This document shows, piece by piece, positions 47,192 to 51,576 of a stretch of DNA of 51,576 bases (positions are counted from its first letter, which is position 1; every line of letters starts with the position of its first letter). Source of the stretch: Pseudomonas parasichuanensis (GTDB lineage Bacteria; Pseudomonadota; Gammaproteobacteria; Pseudomonadales; Pseudomonadaceae); NCBI RefSeq assembly GCF_021601385.1, contig NZ_BQHO01000038.1, forward strand, positions 1-51,576, written 5' to 3'. Both the position numbers and the translations under genes were made by a program. The notes under the pieces are model-generated. The model had not been told where the DNA came from, ran no database searches, and saw nothing but the letters and a program-made list of their open reading frames with translations.

Positions 47192-49834
47192 TCAAACCAG
47201 GCGCGAGAGCATCTCGTTGGCTTCCTGGCGCTGGCCGTCATCGCCATCCTTGACCACTTCGTCGAGGATGTCGCGGGCGCCGTCATGGTCGCCCATGTCG
47301 ATATAGGCACGCGCCAGGTCCAGTTTGGTGGCCACTTCGTCGGTACCGGAGAAGAAGTCGAAGTCCAGGTCGTCCAGCGGTTCCAGCTCCTGGGCTGCGT
47401 CTTCGGCGGTGAAGCGTGGCGCATTGTCTGGCGCATCGAGGCTTTGCGACAGCTTGTCGAGCTCGGCGTTGACATCGTCCAGCTCGGAGGCGAAGTTCTG
47501 CGCCGCTGGCGAGTCGTCATCCAGCGACAGCGACAGGTCGAAGTCGTCCGGCAGCTCCAGCTCGGAGATCGGGTCGAACTCGGGCATGGCTTCGAACGCG
47601 GCCAACTCGGCAGCCACATCCACTGCTGGCTCCTCGCTGCTGGTCGGGGCCTCTGGCTCACCCACATCCAGGTCGAAATCTGCCAGGTCATCGACAGCCT
47701 CCGGCTGCGCCGGGGCCTGAGCTTGGGCCAGCAGGGCTTCGAAATCATCGTCGGCATCGGTTTCGCCGACAGCAGGCGCAGCATCGGCCTGTGGCAGCGC
47801 GGCAGCCGATACCGCCTCTTCCAGCCCAGTCAGATCGAGAGGATCTTCTTCAGGCAGGTCATCGCCCAGGCTCAAGTCGAAGGCACTGTCCATGTCGTCT
47901 TCAGTGACTGGGGCCGGCTCGGGCTCGGGCTCGGACTCCGGGAAGGCCTCGGCAACAGTCTCGGGCGCAACGGTCGGTTCAGGCTCTGGCTCGACGACAG
48001 CCGGTGCCGGGTCCTGCAACAGGTCCTGGACGTATTGCTCGTCCAGCTCGGCAGCCAGGGCCGCGGCACCAACCGCCACGGCGGCGACGCCGAGCATGGC
48101 CGGATAGCGTTCCTTGAGCGAGGCGACCTCGGCCTGGTTCTGCTCGCCGGGCGCCAGCTTGCGCTCCTGGCCAGCAAAGGCATCCTGGTCACCCTGACGG
48201 GCATAGACTTCCATCAGTTTCAGGCGCAGGTCGCTGCGCTGCGGCTCGGAAGCGACGGCGGCTTCCAGCAGGTCTGCGGCATGGTTCAGGCGGCCGCGGG
48301 CGAGGCTTTCGTCAACCTCGGCGAACAGCGCGGCGCGCGGGTCCACCGCGGGCGCGGCAGGCGCTGGCGCAGGTGCCGGCATCTCGGCAGCCGTTGCAGC
48401 CGCCGCCGAGGCGGCGACCACCGCAGGCGACAGGGTGACGCTGGGTGCAGAAACGTCCAGGCCGTCGAAGCTGCCTGGCGGCAGGTCCAGGTCCGGGCCG
48501 CGGTCACCTTCTTCAGACAGGGCGCGGGCCATGCGCAGGTGTTTTTCAGCTTCCTGCTGGGCTTTGCGCTTGCGTGCCAGGAGCAGCAGCAACAGCAACA
48601 GGGCGAGGAACGCCGAGCCTGCGATCAGCCCTAGCAATAGTGGGTTGGCCAGCAGTTCGTCGAGCGCGCCCTGCTCTTGGGCAGCAGGCGCTTCGCTGGT
48701 GGTCGGTGTGGCTGGCGGCGCGGTATCGACCGCAGCAGGTGCAGGCGCCACCACGGGCTCGGCGGGTGTCAACTGGGCATTGACCGCTGGCTGCGCGGGA
48801 GCAGGCTCTGCGGGCTGCGCCTGCGGCTCGGCGCCTTGTGCTTCGAGGCGCGCCAGCTGGTCATTCTTCAGTTGGATCAGGCGCTGCAGCTTGTCCAGCT
48901 GGCTCTGCAGGTCGGCCATGCGGCTCTTGAGCTCGTCGTTGTCGCGACGGCTGGTGTCCAGGCTTTCCTGGGCCACGGCAAGCTTGTCGTTCAGGGCCTT
49001 GGCCTGGCCTGCCGCACCCTTGCCGCCGGGTGCCACCAGGCGCAGGTTGTCGCCCTGGGCGATACGCGCCGGCGCCTCGCCAGCCTGGCCACGGCGGGTG
49101 GCGTCCAGCTGGCGGGCGCGCGGCCCCAGGCGTCGGCCTTCACGCCAGGCGGCGTACTGCTCGGCCACCTCGCGATTGGCTTCGCCTTGGGCAATGCTCT
49201 GGACCTGCTGTTGATCGGGCAAACGCAGCACCTGCCCGGTCTTGAGCTGGTTGATGTTGTTGCCGATGAACGCATCCGGGTTCAACGCCTGGATCGCCAG
49301 CATGGCCTGCTGGACCGAGCCGCCCTGGGCATTGCGCGCAGCAATCTGCCACAGCGTGTCACGACGCTTGGTGGTGTAGCTGCCGGTGCTTTGCGCGGGG
49401 TTGATGTTGGCCTGGGACGGCTGGCTGCCTTGAGCCTTGGCCTGGTCGAGCAGCACGCTGTAGTCGCGCAACAGACGCCCCTGCGGCCACATCACCTGGA
49501 CCAGGAACTTGACCACCGGCTCCGGCAACGCCTTGCTGGAGGTGACGCGCAGCACACTGCGGCCATTGGGGTTGATCACGGGAGTGAAGGTCAGGTCTTC
49601 GAGGTAGGTCGGGTATGCCACCCCGGCCTTGGCGAACTCTTCCGGCGACGCCAGGCTCGGCGCCATCTCGGTTGCGGTGAGGTCGCGCACGTCGAGCAGT
49701 TCGATCTCGGCATCCAGCGGCTGGTTCTGCGCCGACTTGAGGGTCAGCTCCCCCAGGCCCAGGGCATTTGCCACACCGGACGACAGCGCCGAGGCTGCCG
49801 CGATGGCCAGTACCAGTTTGCGAATTCGAAGCAT
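47192..49834 (-). CDS. fimV: Polar hub protein FimV
   Basis: FimV is a large inner-membrane protein that organises type IV pilus assembly, motility and polar localisation. The 880-residue protein has a signal peptide (about 1-24), a conserved periplasmic domain (ALGLGELTLKSAQNQPLDAE onward), a LysM peptidoglycan-binding domain at about 153-207 (YTTKRRDTLWQIAARNAQ), a Gln/Glu-rich coiled coil (about 270-320), one membrane helix at about 398-421, and an extremely acidic cytoplasmic region with TPR-like segments ending in the FimV C-terminal domain (TKLDLARAYIDMGDHDGARD). GGGAAGAG precedes the ATG. usg ends 72 bases upstream. Confidence 0.96.
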   Translation of the reverse strand: MLRIRKLVLAIAAASALSSGVANALGLGELTLKSAQNQPLDAEIELLDVRDLTATEMAPSLASPEEFAKAGVAYPTYLEDLTFTPVINPNGRSVLRVTSSKALPEPVVKFLVQVMWPQGRLLRDYSVLLDQAKAQGSQPSQANINPAQSTGSYTTKRRDTLWQIAARNAQGGSVQQAMLAIQALNPDAFIGNNINQLKTGQVLRLPDQQQVQSIAQGEANREVAEQYAAWREGRRLGPRARQLDATRRGQAGEAPARIAQGDNLRLVAPGGKGAAGQAKALNDKLAVAQESLDTSRRDNDELKSRMADLQSQLDKLQRLIQLKNDQLARLEAQGAEPQAQPAEPAPAQPAVNAQLTPAEPVVAPAPAAVDTAPPATPTTSEAPAAQEQGALDELLANPLLLGLIAGSAFLALLLLLLLLARKRKAQQEAEKHLRMARALSEEGDRGPDLDLPPGSFDGLDVSAPSVTLSPAVVAASAAAATAAEMPAPAPAPAAPAVDPRAALFAEVDESLARGRLNHAADLLEAAVASEPQRSDLRLKLMEVYARQGDQDAFAGQERKLAPGEQNQAEVASLKERYPAMLGVAAVAVGAAALAAELDEQYVQDLLQDPAPAVVEPEPEPTVAPETVAEAFPESEPEPEPAPVTEDDMDSAFDLSLGDDLPEEDPLDLTGLEEAVSAAALPQADAAPAVGETDADDDFEALLAQAQAPAQPEAVDDLADFDLDVGEPEAPTSSEEPAVDVAAELAAFEAMPEFDPISELELPDDFDLSLSLDDDSPAAQNFASELDDVNAELDKLSQSLDAPDNAPRFTAEDAAQELEPLDDLDFDFFSGTDEVATKLDLARAYIDMGDHDGARDILDEVVKDGDDGQRQEANEMLSRLV

Positions 49835-49906
49835 GAACTCTTCCCTTGTAAGAACCGTCCCAAAAACCCTGTTGCGGTGCAGGACAAAATTGCTGATCAG
49901 TATCTT

Positions 49907-50911
49907 TTACGCCATGTGTTTAATCAACAATTGCGCCACCTGCACGGCGTTGAGCGCCGCGCCCTTGCGCGCATTGTCGGTGGTCAGCCAGAGGTTGAGC
50001 TGTTCATCCTCATCTATCCCATGGCGTACACGACCAACATAGACCACGTCCTGGCCCACTGCGTCACCTACCGGCGTCGGATAATCGCCCGGCTCGACCA
50101 ATTCGATGCTCTCGGCCGCCTCAAGTGCGGCGTTCACAGCGCCCAGGTCGACCGGGCGACGGCTCTGCACCGCCACACTGAAGCTATCGCCGAAAAACAC
50201 CGGGACTTGAATGCAGGACACGGAAATCTTCAATTGAGGCAGGCCCAGCAGCTGGCGCAGCTCGCTGACCAGGCGCCGTTCCACGGCGGTGTGGCCCTGC
50301 TCGTCGGGGGTGCCGACCTGCGGCAACAGGTTGAAGGCCACCTGGCGGTCGAAGAAGCGCGGCTCCAATGGGCGTGCGTTGAGCAGCTCGGCGGTTTGCC
50401 GGGCCAGCTCGCTGACGGCTTCCTTGCCCTGGGCCGAGACGGCCAGACAGGCATTGACCTGAACACGCTCGATGTCGAGCAGGCCCTTGAGGGGTGCCAG
50501 CGCCACGGCCAGTGCCACCGCGCCTGCGCAGGGGCTGGTGATGAGAGCGGGCTGCGGCAGGTCGGCGATGCGCTCGGGGTTGGCTTCCGGCACCAGGGGC
50601 ACGGCCTCGTCCAGCACGCCAGACAGATCGATCACGGTGCAGCCGGCTTTCTGCGCTTTTGGAGCGAAGCTGCGGCTGACGGCGGGGCTGGCGGCGAAGA
50701 ACACCAGTTTCACTTGCTTGAAGTCGAAGCTGTCGACTTCGCGGACCTTGAGCTTCTTGCCGGCGAACATGACGCTGCTGCCCGCCGATTCCATGCTGGC
50801 CAGCAGGTGCAGGGTGGCCACCGGGAAGGACAGCTCCTCGAGGATCTGCACGAGGGTTTCACCGACTGCGCCGGTGGCGCCTACTACGGCGATATCTACG
50901 GGGGTGGTCAT
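49907..50911 (-). CDS. usg: USG-1 family aspartate-semialdehyde dehydrogenase paralogue
   Basis: The 334-residue protein has the Asd fold: the nucleotide loop VVGATGAVGE (9-18), the middle FFAASPAVSRSFAPKA segment and the C-terminal GALNAVQVAQLLIKH. At the active-site cysteine (Cys128) it reads SPCAGAV where true Asd enzymes read NCSTxQ, so the catalytic glutamine is missing. It matches my memory of the P. aeruginosa USG-1 homologue, which lies in the same place next to fimV; activity is doubtful. The ATG at 50911 has AAGGAA ahead of it. The frame continues open upstream to 51109 through an EA dipeptide repeat, but the internal start is preferred. Confidence 0.88.
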   Translation of the reverse strand: MTTPVDIAVVGATGAVGETLVQILEELSFPVATLHLLASMESAGSSVMFAGKKLKVREVDSFDFKQVKLVFFAASPAVSRSFAPKAQKAGCTVIDLSGVLDEAVPLVPEANPERIADLPQPALITSPCAGAVALAVALAPLKGLLDIERVQVNACLAVSAQGKEAVSELARQTAELLNARPLEPRFFDRQVAFNLLPQVGTPDEQGHTAVERRLVSELRQLLGLPQLKISVSCIQVPVFFGDSFSVAVQSRRPVDLGAVNAALEAAESIELVEPGDYPTPVGDAVGQDVVYVGRVRHGIDEDEQLNLWLTTDNARKGAALNAVQVAQLLIKHMA

Positions 50912-50989
50912 GGCTTGGGTTCCTTCTGTGTTCAGCGGGTACGGCGGGGAGCGGCACTTTACTTGGATTGTGGGGTGGGAGATAGGTTT

Positions 50990-51061
50990 GGCTTCGGCTT
51001 CGGCTTCGGCTTCGGCTTCGGCTTCGGCTTCGGCTTCGGCTTCGGCTTCGGCTTCGGCTTC
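50990..51061. repeat. GGCTTC microsatellite, 12 perfect units
   Basis: Twelve consecutive GGCTTC hexamers run without a mismatch, followed by GGCTTT. They lie 79 bases upstream of the usg start. Read on the minus strand in the usg frame they encode twelve Glu-Ala pairs, and since the unit is six bases, changes in copy number never alter that frame. Confidence 0.95.
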
Positions 51062-51079
51062 GGCTTTCAGAGTTTTGGT

Positions 51080-51390
51080 TTTGATAGATGTATGCGCATT
51101 CATTGGCAATGGCGACGCGTAGTCACCTTTCCGCCCTTACGGCGGCCTACTTTGGTCTTGGCCAAAGTAGGCAAAGCCGCCCGCTCCCATCATACGGCCC
51201 CTGCGCTGCGCTCCGGGGTCCCCTCGACTCCGGCGCCTTCCGGGCCCGCGCGGCCTACGACTTGCTGCGCAAGTCTACATCTCGCGCCTTCGGCTTACGC
51301 CGAAGGGTGCTGCGCACCAGGGCCCTCCAGTCACCTCCGCTCGGCCTCCTGAAGTCGCAATTTGTGTTGCCTGAACTATCGCGCGCTTAG
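51080..51390. other. Hairpin-rich non-coding block
   Basis: No convincing gene is seen. The block has an 11-pair perfect hairpin at 51145-51172 (GCCTACTTTGG-TCTTGG-CCAAAGTAGGC), a CCGCC-CTTAC-GGCGG hairpin just before it (51131-51145), and CTTCGGC/GCCGAAG near 51289-51306. The CTACTTTGG...CCAAAGTAG motif recurs, in my recollection, at other Pseudomonas intergenic sites, so this may be a dispersed repeat; that is unverified. Confidence 0.5.
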
Positions 51391-51403
51391 AAGCAAAAGC
51401 AAA

Positions 51404-51513
51404 AGCAGATCAAGAGCAGATCAAGAGCAGATCAAGAGCAGATCAAGAGCAGATCAAGAGCAGATCAAGAGCAGATCAAGAGCAGATCAAGAGCAGATCA
51501 AGAGCAGATCAAG
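51404..51513. repeat. 11-bp tandem array, ten perfect units
   Basis: AGCAGATCAAG is repeated ten times head to tail with no mismatch (110 bases), ending in a partial AGCAG. An AAGCAAAAGCAAAAGC stretch leads into it. Each unit holds one GATC, so ten GATC sites are spaced by about one helical turn. There are no spacers between units, which excludes a CRISPR array. Confidence 0.96.
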
Positions 51514-51576
51514 AGCAGTGATGTTGCTATCTAAGTTTGGCTGTTGTTGATGTGTTGCTTGTTTCGGCCCTATCGC

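Noticed and set aside
49907-50911. Calling this gene the functional aspartate-semialdehyde dehydrogenase asd
   Set aside because: The active-site glutamine is missing (SPCAGAV) and the location next to fimV is that of the USG-1 paralogue.
50912-51109. N-terminal extension of usg containing twelve Glu-Ala pairs as the annotated start
   Set aside because: The internal ATG at 50911 has AAGGAA before it and begins exactly at the nucleotide-binding strand. The extension is kept only as a hypothesis in the findings.
48677-51352. Plus-strand open frame of 891 codons across fimV and usg
   Set aside because: It is antisense to two well-supported genes and passes through the GGCTTC tract, where it reads as Gly-Phe repeats; no ribosome site and no domain.
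51404-51513. CRISPR-like array
   Set aside because: Units of 11 bp are contiguous with no spacers, and there are no cas genes nearby.

Overview
The window is a 51.6 kb stretch of GC-rich chromosome from a Pseudomonas, most likely of the P. putida group. This rests on the gene order (purF-cvpA-dedD-folC-accD-trpF-truA-fimV-usg; sbcD-sbcC; pepN-DUF2797-DUF1315; metZ next to purF), on Pseudomonas-type REP palindromes in most larger gaps, and on family members I recognise by eye. No species is claimed and no database was searched. I see no phage, insertion sequence, integrase, CRISPR array or rRNA, so this is essentially core genome.

Layout. (1) 27-6832, plus strand: six overlapping or abutting genes (MoxR ATPase, DUF58, DUF4381, two von Willebrand A proteins, BatD), an envelope module of the Bat type. 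(2) 7329-12798, plus: sbcD, sbcC and a glutathione transferase-like gene, overlapping by 4 bases each. (3) 12.8-18.4 kb, minus: two very small peptides, a beta-propeller lactonase-like protein, a small conserved protein, and an RND/MMPL transporter coupled to a YCF48-type propeller protein. (4) 18.7-25.2 kb, minus: pepN, DUF2797, DUF1315, rhomboid protease, metallophosphoesterase and nadK, mostly overlapping. (5) 25.3-36.9 kb, mixed strands: DUF1853, WG-repeat lipoprotein, cytochrome b561, D-cysteine desulfhydrase/ACC deaminase-like enzyme, 2,4-dienoyl-CoA reductase, a nitrilase-fold membrane protein beside an AraC regulator, a 28-residue acidic peptide, a DUF2242 lipoprotein and a chemoreceptor. 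(6) 37.0-37.7 kb, minus: tRNA-Val(TAC) followed by three tRNA-Asp(GTC) genes behind a near-consensus promoter. (7) 37.9-50.9 kb, minus: SDR, metZ, purF, cvpA, dedD, folC, accD, trpF, truA, fimV, usg. (8) 50.9-51.6 kb: no confident gene, but a hexanucleotide microsatellite, a hairpin-rich block and a perfect 11-bp tandem array.

The genes work as housekeeping blocks: double-strand end processing (SbcCD), methionine, purine, folate, fatty-acid and tryptophan biosynthesis, NADP supply, tRNA modification, and polar/pilus envelope organisation (FimV, DedD). The less ordinary items are a perfect 52-bp inverted repeat framing a 153-bp core after batD, a REP palindrome translated inside the rhomboid gene, a nitrilase-fold protein without its catalytic Cys and Lys, a Bat protein without its metal site, three overlooked small peptides, a tandem amplification of tRNA-Asp, and the repeat-rich right end.
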